DNA of 44,857 nt, from positions 1-44,857 of the forward strand of contig NZ_PHRF01000071.1 in assembly GCF_004151105.1 (NCBI RefSeq). Reading direction: 5' to 3'. A program made the position numbers and the translations under genes. Below the pieces are notes generated by a model that saw only the letters and a program-made list of their open reading frames with translations, had not been told where the DNA came from and made no database searches. The DNA comes from Streptomyces sp. L-9-10 (GTDB lineage Bacteria; Actinomycetota; Actinomycetes; Streptomycetales; Streptomycetaceae). Shown one piece after another: positions 7,849 to 15,806 of the stretch; within the stretch, counting starts at the first letter, position 1, and each line of letters opens with the position of its first letter.

Positions 7849-8508
7849 TCAGCCCGGCGTCACCAGCCGCGCCTCGTACGCGAAGACCGCCGCCTGCGTA
7901 CGGTCCCGCAGCCCCAGCTTCACCAGGATCCGGCTCACATGCGTCTTGATCGTGGACTCCGCGACCACCAGATTCTCGGCGATCTCCGCGTTGGACAGGC
8001 CCTGGGCGATCAGGACCAGGACCTCCGTCTCGCGCTCGGTGAGATCGCCGATCCGGGCCATCGCGGGGGCGCGCGGGGTCTCCGAGAGTTTCGAGAACTC
8101 CGTGATCAGGCGGCGGGTGACGGTCGGCGCGAGCAGCGCCTCGCCGGAGGCCACCACCCTTACGCCGTCGGCCAGTTGGCGGGCCGAGGCGTCCTTCAGC
8201 AGGAAGCCCGAGGCGCCGGCGCGCAGCGCCTGGTAGACGTACTCGTCAAGGTCGAAGGTGGTCAGCACCAGGACCTTCGCGTCGGCGTTCGCCGCGACGA
8301 TCTCGCGGGTCGCCTCGATGCCGTTCAGCTCCGGCATGCGGATGTCCATCAGCACCACGTCGGGGTGGAGCGCGGCGACCTGGCCGACGGCCTCGCGGCC
8401 GTTCACCGCCTCGCCGATGACCTCGATGTCCGGCATCGCGTTCAGCAGCACCGAGAAGCCCTCGCGGACCATCACCTGATCGTCCACGATCAGTACCCGG
8501 ATGGTCAT
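7849..8508 (-). CDS. NarL/LuxR-family response regulator
   Basis: The 219-aa DNA-binding partner of the histidine kinase encoded just upstream. The receiver domain (1-120) has the acidic pair Asp9/Asp10, the phospho-acceptor Asp55 in LMDIRMPE, Thr83/84 and Lys105 in LLKDAS. The C-terminal LuxR-type helix-turn-helix is clear (LTERETEVLVLIAQGLSNAE through STIKTHVSRILVKLGLRDR). The start ATG overlaps the kinase stop by 4 nt, so the two are translationally coupled. The target genes are not evident; no cell-envelope or antibiotic gene is fused to the operon. Confidence 0.95.
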   Translation of the reverse strand: MTIRVLIVDDQVMVREGFSVLLNAMPDIEVIGEAVNGREAVGQVAALHPDVVLMDIRMPELNGIEATREIVAANADAKVLVLTTFDLDEYVYQALRAGASGFLLKDASARQLADGVRVVASGEALLAPTVTRRLITEFSKLSETPRAPAMARIGDLTERETEVLVLIAQGLSNAEIAENLVVAESTIKTHVSRILVKLGLRDRTQAAVFAYEARLVTPG

Positions 8509-9803
8509 GACGCGTCCCCGTCCTGCATGGCGGCCACCGGAATGAAGGCCGCGACCTCGTAGCCGCCGTCCTCCAGGAGGTCCGCGGTCATCTCACCGTT
8601 CAGCATCGTGACACGCTCCCGCATCCCCGTGATCCCGTGCCCCGAGCCGGGCGACGGTTTGACCAGGCCGCGCGGCGGGGTGTTCACGATCCGCAGGCCG
8701 AGGCCGCCCAGTACGTACGAGATCTCGACGCGCGCGGTCGAGCCCGGCGCGTGCCGGAGCGCGTTGCTCAGGGCTTCCTGGACGATGCGGTACGCCGACA
8801 GCTCCACGCCCTGGGGCAGCGTGCGGACGGATCCGGTGATCGTCTTCTCCACGGTCAGCCCGGCGTCCCGGACATTCCCGAGGAGCCCGTCGAGATCGGC
8901 CAGCGTGGGCTGCGGGGCGTCGGGGGCCTGGTAGTCCTCCGCCCGTACGACCCCGAGGACCCGGCGCAGCTCGGTCAGCGCGGCGACGGCGTTCTCCCGG
9001 ATCGTGGCGAACGCCTGCTCCAGCTCCGGCGGCGGGTTCTCCACGCGGTACGGGGCGGCCTCGGCCTGGATCGCGACGACCGACATGTGGTGGGCGACCA
9101 CATCGTGCAGCTCGCGGGCGATGGTGGTGCGCTCCTCCAGCAGCGTGCGCCGGTCGCGTTCGACGGCGGTGACGCTCTGCTGCGCGGCGACCTCCTGCCG
9201 CGCCTCCCGGCGGATGTGCAGCACGGTCACGATCAGCAGGATGATCGCGGAGAAGAAGAGCATCATCAGCGAGGTGGGGGCTCCGGACCCGTAACCACGG
9301 TTGAAGATGACCTCCATGAAGAAGGAGTACGCCGCCGTGGCCGCCCACATATAGGCGCCCGTGCGCGGGTGGGTACGGATCGCGGCCACCGTCAGCACGG
9401 TGAGATACCCGATGAAACTGGCGGCCCCCCATGGCCAGTTGTCATATCCCACGAGCCCCAGCAAGCCGCTGGCTCCCAGCGACAGCCACCAGGCGCCGAC
9501 CGGCCTGGCCATGGTGAGCAGGACGGGAATCGCCGGAAGAAGGCCGATCACGGCGCCCTCTCTGGCGGCGCCGGCGAACAGCACCATCAGCGCGCACCCC
9601 ACGATCACGGCGTGCGGGGTCCAGGCGGCGTACTCACGTATCCGGCCGGGCAGCCGACGGGTGATCGGGCCGTCGGTCCGCATCGGCTTGAGCGGACGGT
9701 AGGCGAAGGCATCGTGGAAGAGGTCCTCGCGCAGGCCGCTCATCAGTCCCGCAGCCAAGCGGATCTCAGGGCTCCGGGTCTTCCCGGTATCTGTCTCGGT
9801 CAC
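8505..9803 (-). CDS. DesK/NarX-type sensor histidine kinase
   Basis: The 432-aa membrane sensor has an N-terminal part (residues 62-197) with about six hydrophobic segments and no large extracellular loop, suggesting it senses the membrane or a small amphipathic ligand. A coiled linker leads to a HisKA_3 domain with the phospho-acceptor His233 in IARELHDVVAHH, and then an ATPase domain with EALSNALRHA (N box) and GSGHGITGMRERV (G boxes). It passes phosphate to the response regulator that follows with a 4-nt overlap. The GTG start has no Shine-Dalgarno sequence; TACCGT lies exactly 6 nt upstream, consistent with a leaderless mRNA. The signal is unknown. Confidence 0.93.
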   Translation of the reverse strand: MTETDTGKTRSPEIRLAAGLMSGLREDLFHDAFAYRPLKPMRTDGPITRRLPGRIREYAAWTPHAVIVGCALMVLFAGAAREGAVIGLLPAIPVLLTMARPVGAWWLSLGASGLLGLVGYDNWPWGAASFIGYLTVLTVAAIRTHPRTGAYMWAATAAYSFFMEVIFNRGYGSGAPTSLMMLFFSAIILLIVTVLHIRREARQEVAAQQSVTAVERDRRTLLEERTTIARELHDVVAHHMSVVAIQAEAAPYRVENPPPELEQAFATIRENAVAALTELRRVLGVVRAEDYQAPDAPQPTLADLDGLLGNVRDAGLTVEKTITGSVRTLPQGVELSAYRIVQEALSNALRHAPGSTARVEISYVLGGLGLRIVNTPPRGLVKPSPGSGHGITGMRERVTMLNGEMTADLLEDGGYEVAAFIPVAAMQDGDAS

Positions 9804-9809
9804 GTTGCC

Positions 9810-9815
9810 ACGGTA
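9810..9815 (-). promoter_or_regulatory. -10 element of the two-component operon, leaderless type
   Basis: TACCGT on the minus strand ends 6 nt before the GTG of the kinase gene, and no ribosome site is visible. This implies the mRNA begins at the start codon. Confidence 0.45.
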
Positions 9816-9964
9816 AGTGGAGGGAGGGACGGGGTCGTCACCAGCGAAGCGGATCCTTGCCCGTCCGTCCCAGGTACTACGGCGCGCACCCGGCTGTCAC
9901 CAGGGAGGACGCGCCGATCGGTCACCAGGTACGACGCGACGACCGTGGCCGGACGCGGCCGGGG

Positions 9965-10822
9965 TCAGGCCCGGAACTCCGACGCGTGCTCCGCCGCCCA
10001 CTCCGCGAACGTACGGGCCGGCCTGCCGGTGACCTCCTCGACCGTGCCGACCACCGTCCTGCCCTCGGGCGGGGTGTCCCGGTACACCATGATCAGGAAG
10101 TCGATCAGGTCCTCGGGATGGCCCGCCGCGCGCCACCGCTGCCTCGCCGTCTCCTCGCTCAGCTCCACGAGCGTGATCTCCCTGCCCCTGGCCGCCGCCA
10201 GCGCGTCCACCTTGTCCTGGAGGGTGAGCACCTCGGGCCCGGTGATCAGATACGTACGGGCCGCGTGCCCCTCCTCGGTGAGCGCGACCGCCGCGACCGC
10301 GCCGATGTCGGCCTCGTGGACCATGACGCTCAGCCGGCCGGTGAACGGCTCGCGCACGGTGTCCTCCGTACGGATCGCCTCGGCCCACTCCAGCGCGTTG
10401 GACATGAACTCGACGGGCTGCACCACGGTCCAGTCCAGCCCGCTCGCCTCGACGGCCCGCTGGAGCGGGGTCTCCTCGCCGCCGAAGAGGACGGTCACCC
10501 GCCGTACGCCGGCCTCCCGCGCCAGCTCCACGATCTCGGGCCCGGTCTCCAGCGACGCGAACGACGCCCCGCCGAAGGTGATCAGATGCAGCCCGGTGAC
10601 ACCGTCGAGGGCGGGGGCGAGGCTCGCGGGGTCGGTGAGGTCCCCGCGTACGACGTCGACGCCCGACGGGAAGCGGGAGAGAAGGCCGGTCCTCGCCTTC
10701 TCGGGGTCACGGGTGAGTGCGCGGACGGTGTGGCCGCGGCGGAGGAGTTCGGCGACGACCTGGCGGCCCACGGTTCCGGTGGCACCGGTCACGAGCACGG
10801 TCTGGCTGGTGTTCTTGGTCAT
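9965..10822 (-). CDS. NmrA-like / SDR-type NAD(P)-binding protein
   Basis: The 285-aa cytoplasmic protein is of the atypical short-chain dehydrogenase group. The N-terminal dinucleotide loop VTGATGTVGRQVV gives GxxGxxG at residues 13-19, followed by an Arg at the end of the second strand (RALTRDPEKAR), which favours NADP(H). Other typical pieces are VVRGDLTD, VTVLFGGEETPLQRAVEASG and WTVVQPVEFMSN. No YxxxK catalytic pair is evident, so it may be a redox-sensing NmrA-type protein or a quinone-reductase-like enzyme rather than a dehydrogenase. The start is ATG at 10822; there is no ribosome site, but TACGGT lies exactly 6 nt upstream. It is transcribed alone, downstream of a 15-bp repeat tract. 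Confidence 0.85.
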   Translation of the reverse strand: MTKNTSQTVLVTGATGTVGRQVVAELLRRGHTVRALTRDPEKARTGLLSRFPSGVDVVRGDLTDPASLAPALDGVTGLHLITFGGASFASLETGPEIVELAREAGVRRVTVLFGGEETPLQRAVEASGLDWTVVQPVEFMSNALEWAEAIRTEDTVREPFTGRLSVMVHEADIGAVAAVALTEEGHAARTYLITGPEVLTLQDKVDALAAARGREITLVELSEETARQRWRAAGHPEDLIDFLIMVYRDTPPEGRTVVGTVEEVTGRPARTFAEWAAEHASEFRA

Positions 10823-10828
10823 GGGGAG

Positions 10829-10834
10829 ACCGTA
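10829..10834 (-). promoter_or_regulatory. -10 element of the NmrA-like gene, leaderless type
   Basis: TACGGT on the minus strand ends 6 nt before the ATG. The sequence between is CTCCCC, with no purine-rich ribosome site. Confidence 0.45.
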
Positions 10835-10900
10835 GGAAGAGTTGCGGTCGGTTTCTGTCCGCGTCTCCGGGGTCTCGCGGGCCTCCTGGTCCTTCCGGCG

Positions 10901-11007
10901 TACGGAGGACACACGTGCGGGAGGCACACGTGCGGGAGACACACACGTGCGGGAGACACGTCTGCGGGAGGCACACGTGCCGGTGACACGCATACGGGAG
11001 ACACAGA
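10901..11007. repeat. 15-bp imperfect tandem repeat, about seven copies
   Basis: Units start at 10901, 10916, 10931 (17 nt), 10948, 10963, 10978 and 10993, with consensus TRCGGGAGRCACACG. The tract fills the gap between the hydrolase stop and the NmrA-like gene and is non-coding in either gene. It is a candidate variable-number locus. It is too short and spacerless to be a CRISPR array. Confidence 0.85.
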
Positions 11008-11016
11008 CACACGGCC

Positions 11017-11901
11017 TCACCAGGCGAGCTGGGCGATCTCCTCCGCCACCACCGCGCACGCGTCCGCCGCCGGGTCGATCAGCGGGAAGTGGCCGACCTC
11101 CTCCAGCAGCGTCAGCCCCACCATCTCGCCCGCGCGCCCGGCCGCGTCCACGAACGCCTCGGAGACCGTGTACGGCACGGTGACGTCCGTACGGCCCTGC
11201 ACCACCGCCGTCGCGATCCCCGTCGGCAGCAGCACCGCCGGGTCCGCGCTCTCCCTGTGCCGCTTGAACTCTTCCTCGCCGCCGAGCAGTTGGACGATCG
11301 CCCCGCCGCACACATCCAGCTCCACGGCGCGTACGAGATCCGCGATCGGCGCCAGCGCGACGACCCCGCGCAGCGGCGGGGCCTCCGGCAGCCGCCACGG
11401 CGAGCCCACCGGCAGGACATGCCGCGCCGCCGCCCACAGCGCGAGATGGCCGCCCGCGGAGTGGCCGGTCAGCACGGTCCGCCGCGCGTCGGCCTGCGGC
11501 AGCGCGCCGGCGGCCAGCGCGGGCAGCGCGTCCATCGCCGCGGCCACGTCGTCGAACGTCTCGGGCCAGCGGCCCGCCAGTGCCGGCCCGCCGCCCTGCT
11601 GCGGGAGCCCGGGACCCCGCCGGTACTCGACATTGGCGACGGCGAATCCGCGCCGGGCCAGGAAGTCCGCGAAGGGGGTCAGATGCGCGCGGTCGTACGG
11701 CGCGCGCCAGGCGCCGCCGTGCAGAACGACGACCAGCGGCACCCGCTCCTGGTTGCCGCGGGGAGCGTAGAAGTCGATCACCTGATCAGGGTGCTCGCCG
11801 TACGCGGCGGTGGCATCGGGCCGGACGACCGGATGGGAGAAGACCGATTCGGTCTCTGCGGCGTCACGAGCGAGGGCATCGTGCGCGGCGGGGTCCGGCA
11901 T
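11017..11901 (-). CDS. Alpha/beta hydrolase, probable kynurenine formamidase
   Basis: The 294-aa serine hydrolase would cleave N-formylkynurenine to kynurenine and formate. Catalytic features are the oxyanion motif HGGAW (61-65), typical of arylformamidases and related esterases, the nucleophile elbow GHSAGG with Ser148, Asp239 in GRTDVTVPY and His271 in EVGHFPLID. It lies 148 nt downstream of kynureninase on the same strand, behind a hairpin, so it may have its own promoter; the context supports the step missing between tryptophan dioxygenase and kynureninase. GGTTGGAG precedes the ATG at normal distance. A generic esterase/lipase role remains possible, but the neighbourhood argues against it. 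Confidence 0.82.
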   Translation of the reverse strand: MPDPAAHDALARDAAETESVFSHPVVRPDATAAYGEHPDQVIDFYAPRGNQERVPLVVVLHGGAWRAPYDRAHLTPFADFLARRGFAVANVEYRRGPGLPQQGGGPALAGRWPETFDDVAAAMDALPALAAGALPQADARRTVLTGHSAGGHLALWAAARHVLPVGSPWRLPEAPPLRGVVALAPIADLVRAVELDVCGGAIVQLLGGEEEFKRHRESADPAVLLPTGIATAVVQGRTDVTVPYTVSEAFVDAAGRAGEMVGLTLLEEVGHFPLIDPAADACAVVAEEIAQLAW

Positions 11902-11987
11902 CTTGCTCCAACCTTTCGGTACGGGGGCCGAATTGACCTGATCAGCCGGGACGCTATCAGCCCCGCGCGGGCCCGATCACCCCGATC

Positions 11988-12015
11988 CCCGGCGGCCGCA
12001 CGGGCGACCGCCGGG
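11988..12015 (-). terminator. Hairpin after the kynA-kynU operon
   Basis: CCCGGCGG (11988-11995) pairs with CCGCCGGG (12008-12015) across a 12-nt loop, 35 nt beyond the kynureninase stop and about 87 nt before the hydrolase start. Confidence 0.5.
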
Positions 12016-12049
12016 ACGCCGCGGCCCGGGTGTTGTGTCCGGTCGGGGG

Positions 12050-13318
12050 CTAGCCCTCGACCGGCACCTCCGTCAGGACCTCACCCAGAACCCTCGCCGC
12101 CCGTTCCGCGTCGGCGAAACGCGTATAGAGCGGGGTGAATCCGAAGCGCAGCACATCCGGCCTGCGCAGATCCCCGACGATCCCCCGGGCGATGAGCTCC
12201 GCCATGACGGCGGGCGCCTCGGCGCAGCGCAGCGCGATCTGGCTGCCGCGCTCGGCGTGCCCGGCGGGGGTGAGCGAACGGACCCGGTCCGGCGGCGCGT
12301 ACGCCGCCACGCACTCCAGGAAGAAGTCCGTGAGCGCGAGGCTCTTCTCCCGTACCGCCGCCAGGCTCACCCCCTCCCAGACGTCGAGGGCCGCCTCCAG
12401 GGCGAGCATGGAGAGGATGTCGGGGGTGCCGACCCGGCCCCGTACCGCGCCCTCCGCCGCCGCGAAGTCCGCGGACATCGCGAACGGGTCGGTGTGCGAG
12501 TTCCAGCCGGGCAGCGGGGAGTCGAAGCGGGCCTGGTGGCGCTCGGCGACGTAGAGGAAGGCCGGCGAACCGGGCCCGCCGTTCAGGTACTTGTACGTGC
12601 AGCCCACCGCGAGGTCCACGCCGTGCGCGTCCAGCTCGACCGGCAGGGCGCCCGCGCTGTGGCAGAGGTCCCAGACGGCGAGCGCCCCGGCCTCGTGCGC
12701 GGCGGCGGTGATCCCGGGGAGGTCGTGCAGCCGGCCGGTCCGGAAGTCGACATGGTTGACGAGCACGACGGCGGTACGCGGTCCGAGGGCGCCGAGGAGG
12801 TTCTCCGGGTCGACGGGGACGATCGGCAGGCCGGTCATCCGGGCCGCGGACCGCGCGATGTATCCGTCCGTGGGGAAGGTCGTGGCGTCGACGAGGATCT
12901 CGTCCCTGGCCGGTTCCGCCGGGTCCAGGAGACGTACCGCGCCCACCACGGCCTTGAAGACATTGACGCTGGTGGAGTCGCCGACCACGATCCGGCCGGG
13001 CCCGGTGCCCACGAGGGGGGCGATCCGGTCGCCGATCCGCTCGGGCGCGGTCCACCAGCCGCTCTCCGTCCAGGAGCGGATACGCAGCTCGCCCCACTGA
13101 CGGGTGATCACGTCCTGGACGCGCTCGGGGACATGGCGGGGCAGCGCGCCCAGCGAGTTCCCGTCGAGATAGACGGAGTCGTCCTGGAGGGCGAACAGCT
13201 CGCGCAGTCCGGCCAGTTCGTCGGCCGCGTCGAGCACCGCCGCCTGCACGGCGAGGGACTTGTCCGGGGACGCGTGGTGCTCGCGGGGGGTCGCGGCGGT
13301 CTCGTGTGACTCAGACAT
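12050..13318 (-). CDS. kynU: Kynureninase
   Basis: The 422-aa PLP enzyme cleaves kynurenine to anthranilate and alanine. Recognisable elements are YLDGNSLG (50-57), the FPTD motif (148-151), the PLP-binding Asp217 in VWDLCHSAGA and the Schiff-base lysine Lys243 in GCTYKYLNGGPGSPA. Length matches bacterial kynureninases. Its first bases overlap the end of kynA by 8 nt (13311-13318), so the pair is an operon. There is no 3-hydroxykynurenine pathway gene nearby, so the product here is anthranilate rather than NAD precursors; anthranilate could feed tryptophan salvage or secondary metabolism. Confidence 0.96.
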   Translation of the reverse strand: MSESHETAATPREHHASPDKSLAVQAAVLDAADELAGLRELFALQDDSVYLDGNSLGALPRHVPERVQDVITRQWGELRIRSWTESGWWTAPERIGDRIAPLVGTGPGRIVVGDSTSVNVFKAVVGAVRLLDPAEPARDEILVDATTFPTDGYIARSAARMTGLPIVPVDPENLLGALGPRTAVVLVNHVDFRTGRLHDLPGITAAAHEAGALAVWDLCHSAGALPVELDAHGVDLAVGCTYKYLNGGPGSPAFLYVAERHQARFDSPLPGWNSHTDPFAMSADFAAAEGAVRGRVGTPDILSMLALEAALDVWEGVSLAAVREKSLALTDFFLECVAAYAPPDRVRSLTPAGHAERGSQIALRCAEAPAVMAELIARGIVGDLRRPDVLRFGFTPLYTRFADAERAARVLGEVLTEVPVEG

Positions 13319-14156
13319 GGCTGCGCGCCGTCCACAGCTCGGGGAACACGTTCTTCGCGGCCCGCTTCTCCAGCCAGGCCACGCCCGCGGATCCGCCCGT
13401 ACCGGTCTTGGAGCCCATCGCCCGCCGGGTCGCCACCAGATGGTCGTTGCGCCATCGCCACACCAGCTCGCCGACGTCCGTCAACGCCTCACCGAGCCCG
13501 ACGAGTTCGGTGTGCTGATCGGGCTCGCCGTATATCCCGGCCCAGATCTCCTCGACCGCCGGCGACGGCTCGTACCGCCGCGCGAGATCGCGGTCGAGCA
13601 CCTCCGCGGGCACCGGCAGCCCGCGCCTGGCGAGCAGCCGCAGGACCTCGTCGTACAGGCTGGGCTCCTGGAGCGCCTTCTCCAGCTCGGCGTGGACGCG
13701 CGGCGCGCCGCGGTGCGGGACGAGCATCGACGAGGACTTGTCGCCGAGCAGGAACTCCATGCGCCGGTACATCGCCGACTGGAAGCCGGAGCCCTCGCCG
13801 AGCGCGGCGCGGTACGAGTTGAACTGCGCGGGCGTCAGCCGGCCGAGCGGCTTCCAGGAGGCGTTGAGCGCTTCCAGCTCGTGCCCGGACCGCTTGAGCG
13901 CGTCGATCGCGACCGGGATCCGGTCCTCGCGCAGCGCGCGGGACGCGGTCTCCCACTCGTGGACGAGGACGGTGAACCACAGCTCCATGACCTGTGTGGT
14001 GACGAGGAAGACCATCTCTCCGGGGTCGTCGGAGCGCGGGTGCTGCAAATGGGTGAGGACGTCCGCCTGGACGTAGTCCTCGTACGGGGTGGTCCCGGCG
14101 AAGTCGAGGTTCGGGGCGTCCGAACCGGCTTCGGGGACATCGGGGGCGTGCGACAT
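13311..14156 (-). CDS. kynA: Tryptophan 2,3-dioxygenase
   Basis: The 281-aa haem enzyme oxidises L-tryptophan to N-formylkynurenine, the entry step of tryptophan catabolism. Family signatures present are ELWFTVLVHEWETA, GFQSAMYRRMEFLLGDKS with the substrate-carboxylate Arg131, and WRWRNDHLVATRRAMGSKTG with the proximal haem His239 followed by the TGTGGS loop (251-256). The distal-pocket His of the usual HQxxELWF motif is Thr54 here (LVTTQVMELWF). I placed the start at ATG 14156 because the minus strand reads GAGGAG about 10 nt before it; upstream in-frame codons to 14240 lack a site. It overlaps kynU by 8 nt. Confidence 0.95.
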   Translation of the reverse strand: MSHAPDVPEAGSDAPNLDFAGTTPYEDYVQADVLTHLQHPRSDDPGEMVFLVTTQVMELWFTVLVHEWETASRALREDRIPVAIDALKRSGHELEALNASWKPLGRLTPAQFNSYRAALGEGSGFQSAMYRRMEFLLGDKSSSMLVPHRGAPRVHAELEKALQEPSLYDEVLRLLARRGLPVPAEVLDRDLARRYEPSPAVEEIWAGIYGEPDQHTELVGLGEALTDVGELVWRWRNDHLVATRRAMGSKTGTGGSAGVAWLEKRAAKNVFPELWTARSHV

Positions 14157-14249
14157 CTCTGTCTCCTCGATATGTGCTGCCGGGTAGCGGTCCGCCCCTT
14201 CCGTGTTGGTTACGGAGCCCCGGTCCCCTCCCGGCATCATAATCCGGGG

Positions 14250-15155
14250 TCAGAGTTCGGGGCCTGTGATGTACTTCCCGTTCTCGCCGTACGGCCAGGC
14301 GTTGGACGTGCAGCCGTCCAGGCCCTTGATCTGCTGCATCATCACGGGGGCGGGCCGGCCGGGGCCGGAGCAGCCCAGGTGCGTGCGCAGGCCGATCTCG
14401 TGGCCGACCTCGTGGTTGATGACCAGATGCCGGTACTCGGAGGCGGGCCCGTCGAACGTCGGGGACCCCAGGACCCAGCGCCGCAGATTGACCACGACGC
14501 CGTCCAGGGTCTCGCAGTTCAGCTCGCCGTGGGTGTTCAGTCCCTGGGCGCCGCAGAGCTTGTCGGCGGTGGCCGGGGTGGCGATACGGATGACGAAGTC
14601 GGCGTGCGCGGAGACGAGCTGGAAGGAGCCCCGGCCGTGCGCGGCCCAGCCGCGCGGATGGGCGAGTATCCGCTCGATCTCGGCCGCCGCCTCCTTCGCG
14701 GAGATGTCGATCCCGTCCTCGACCTGGACGCGGTAGCGGCGCAGTGGCCCGTCACCGACCGGCTCGCCGTGCGCCTGCGCGGTGGTGAAGGTGCCGGGGC
14801 CCGAGGCGGGGACATGAGGCGACACCTTCGGAGATTTCTCCGCGGCGGGCTTGCTGGCCTTGCCGGGCTTGGCGGGCGTCAGGGACGGGGACGGGGGCGG
14901 CGGCTTCGGGGGCGGCGCGACGGGGGACGCGGTGATCACGTCGGCGGTCGTGGTGGCCGCGCTGTCCCCCGTATCGCCGCCCCGCCAGGACGCGAGAGCG
15001 GCGCCCGCGCCGACGAGTACGGCGACCAGGCCCAGCCCCGCGGGCACCAGCCGGGCGAGCGGACGGCCATGACCGCGGCGTCTCCCGCGCACGCGGGCAC
15101 GGACGCGGTCACGACCACGGCGGCCTATTCGGCGGGCGGCGGCACGCTTTCCCAA
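14250..15155 (-). CDS. Secreted or membrane-anchored DUF3152 metalloprotease-like protein
   Basis: The order is a strongly basic N-terminus, one transmembrane or signal helix (LVPAGLGLVAVLVGAGAAL), a Pro/Lys-rich extracellular spacer of about 50 aa (PVAPPPKPPPPSPSLTP), then a globular domain. The domain contains HEVGHEIGLRTH (about 248-259), matching HExxHxxGxxxH of metzincin zinc proteases, with Met residues shortly after (PVMMQQ) where a Met-turn is expected, and three Cys that could form disulfides outside the cell. No protease activity is known to me for DUF3152. I prefer TTG at 15155 (301 aa) because AGGGGAGAAG precedes it by 6 nt; a longer TTG start at 15257 (335 aa) has no ribosome site. 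Confidence 0.82.
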   Translation of the reverse strand: MGKRAAARRIGRRGRDRVRARVRGRRRGHGRPLARLVPAGLGLVAVLVGAGAALASWRGGDTGDSAATTTADVITASPVAPPPKPPPPSPSLTPAKPGKASKPAAEKSPKVSPHVPASGPGTFTTAQAHGEPVGDGPLRRYRVQVEDGIDISAKEAAAEIERILAHPRGWAAHGRGSFQLVSAHADFVIRIATPATADKLCGAQGLNTHGELNCETLDGVVVNLRRWVLGSPTFDGPASEYRHLVINHEVGHEIGLRTHLGCSGPGRPAPVMMQQIKGLDGCTSNAWPYGENGKYITGPEL

Positions 15156-15258
15156 AACGGACTTCTCCCCTGGTGCGACCGGCTTGGGGGGAGAGGCGCG
15201 GGTGGGGGCCTCTGTGCCGGGGCGGGCTGATGATCTGCGGCGCGTGCGATCGATCAAG

Positions 15259-15299
15259 ATCGAAGGCCCGCGCCCTGGATGACGGGCGGGGCCTTCGAT
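15259..15299 (-). terminator. Hairpin between the DUF3151 and DUF3152 genes
   Basis: ATCGAAGGCCC (15259-15269) pairs with GGGCCTTCGAT (15289-15299), and inside it CGCCC pairs with GGGCG. It lies 92 nt beyond the DUF3151 stop, upstream of the DUF3152 start at 15155, and probably ends the MFS-DUF3151 transcript. It overlaps the longer, less favoured DUF3152 start. Confidence 0.6.
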
Positions 15300-15390
15300 G
15301 GGTTCCGTTTCGGGACGATCAGCGGCGGTCAGCCGCGATCAGCCTCCGTCGGCCGTTGTCGGCCGCGAGAGAACAGGGGTGGCGTGCCGG

Positions 15391-15804
15391 TCAGCCGAGG
15401 GTGTCGGCCGCGAGCGGCGAGGAGTCGCGCAGGAACGTCGCGCAGCGCTCGTACTCGTCCTGCTCCCCGATCGCCTGCGCGGCGCGGGCGAGCCCGTGCA
15501 GGGCACGCAGGAAGCCGCGGTTCGGCTCGTGCTCCCACGGCACCGGACCGTGCCCCTTCCAACCGCTGCGCCTCAGGGAGTCGAGCCCGCGGTGGTAACC
15601 GGTCCTGGCGTACGCGTACGACTCGACGACGCGGCCGTCCTCGAACGCGCCGTCGGCGAGCTGTGCCCAGGCCAGCGAGGATGTCGGATATTTCGCGGCG
15701 ACGTCGGCGGGCGGCGTGCCGTTCGCGAGCAGCTCACGCGGCTCGGGATCATCGGGCAACTGGGTGGGGGGCGGTCCCCCCAGGAGGTTTTCATGGATGG
15801 CCAT
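15391..15804 (-). CDS. DUF3151 family protein
   Basis: The 137-aa cytoplasmic protein is typical of the actinobacterial DUF3151 family. It starts MAIHENLLGGPPPTQLP, continues with helical TPR-like segments (SLAWAQLADGAFEDGRVVES), and has a conserved GYHRGLDSLRRSGWKG and WEHEPNRGFLRALHGLARAA. The function is unknown. The start lies 2 nt after the stop of the MFS gene, so it is probably co-translated with it, and a weak GTAGGT site overlaps the end of that gene. The linkage of DUF3151 to fbaA is usual in Streptomyces, so the MFS gene between them may be the newer insertion (inference). Confidence 0.85.
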   Translation of the reverse strand: MAIHENLLGGPPPTQLPDDPEPRELLANGTPPADVAAKYPTSSLAWAQLADGAFEDGRVVESYAYARTGYHRGLDSLRRSGWKGHGPVPWEHEPNRGFLRALHGLARAAQAIGEQDEYERCATFLRDSSPLAADTLG

Positions 15805-15806
15805 AC

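Noticed and set aside
10901..11007. Possible CRISPR array
   Set aside because: The 15-bp units are directly adjacent without spacers and no cas gene is near.
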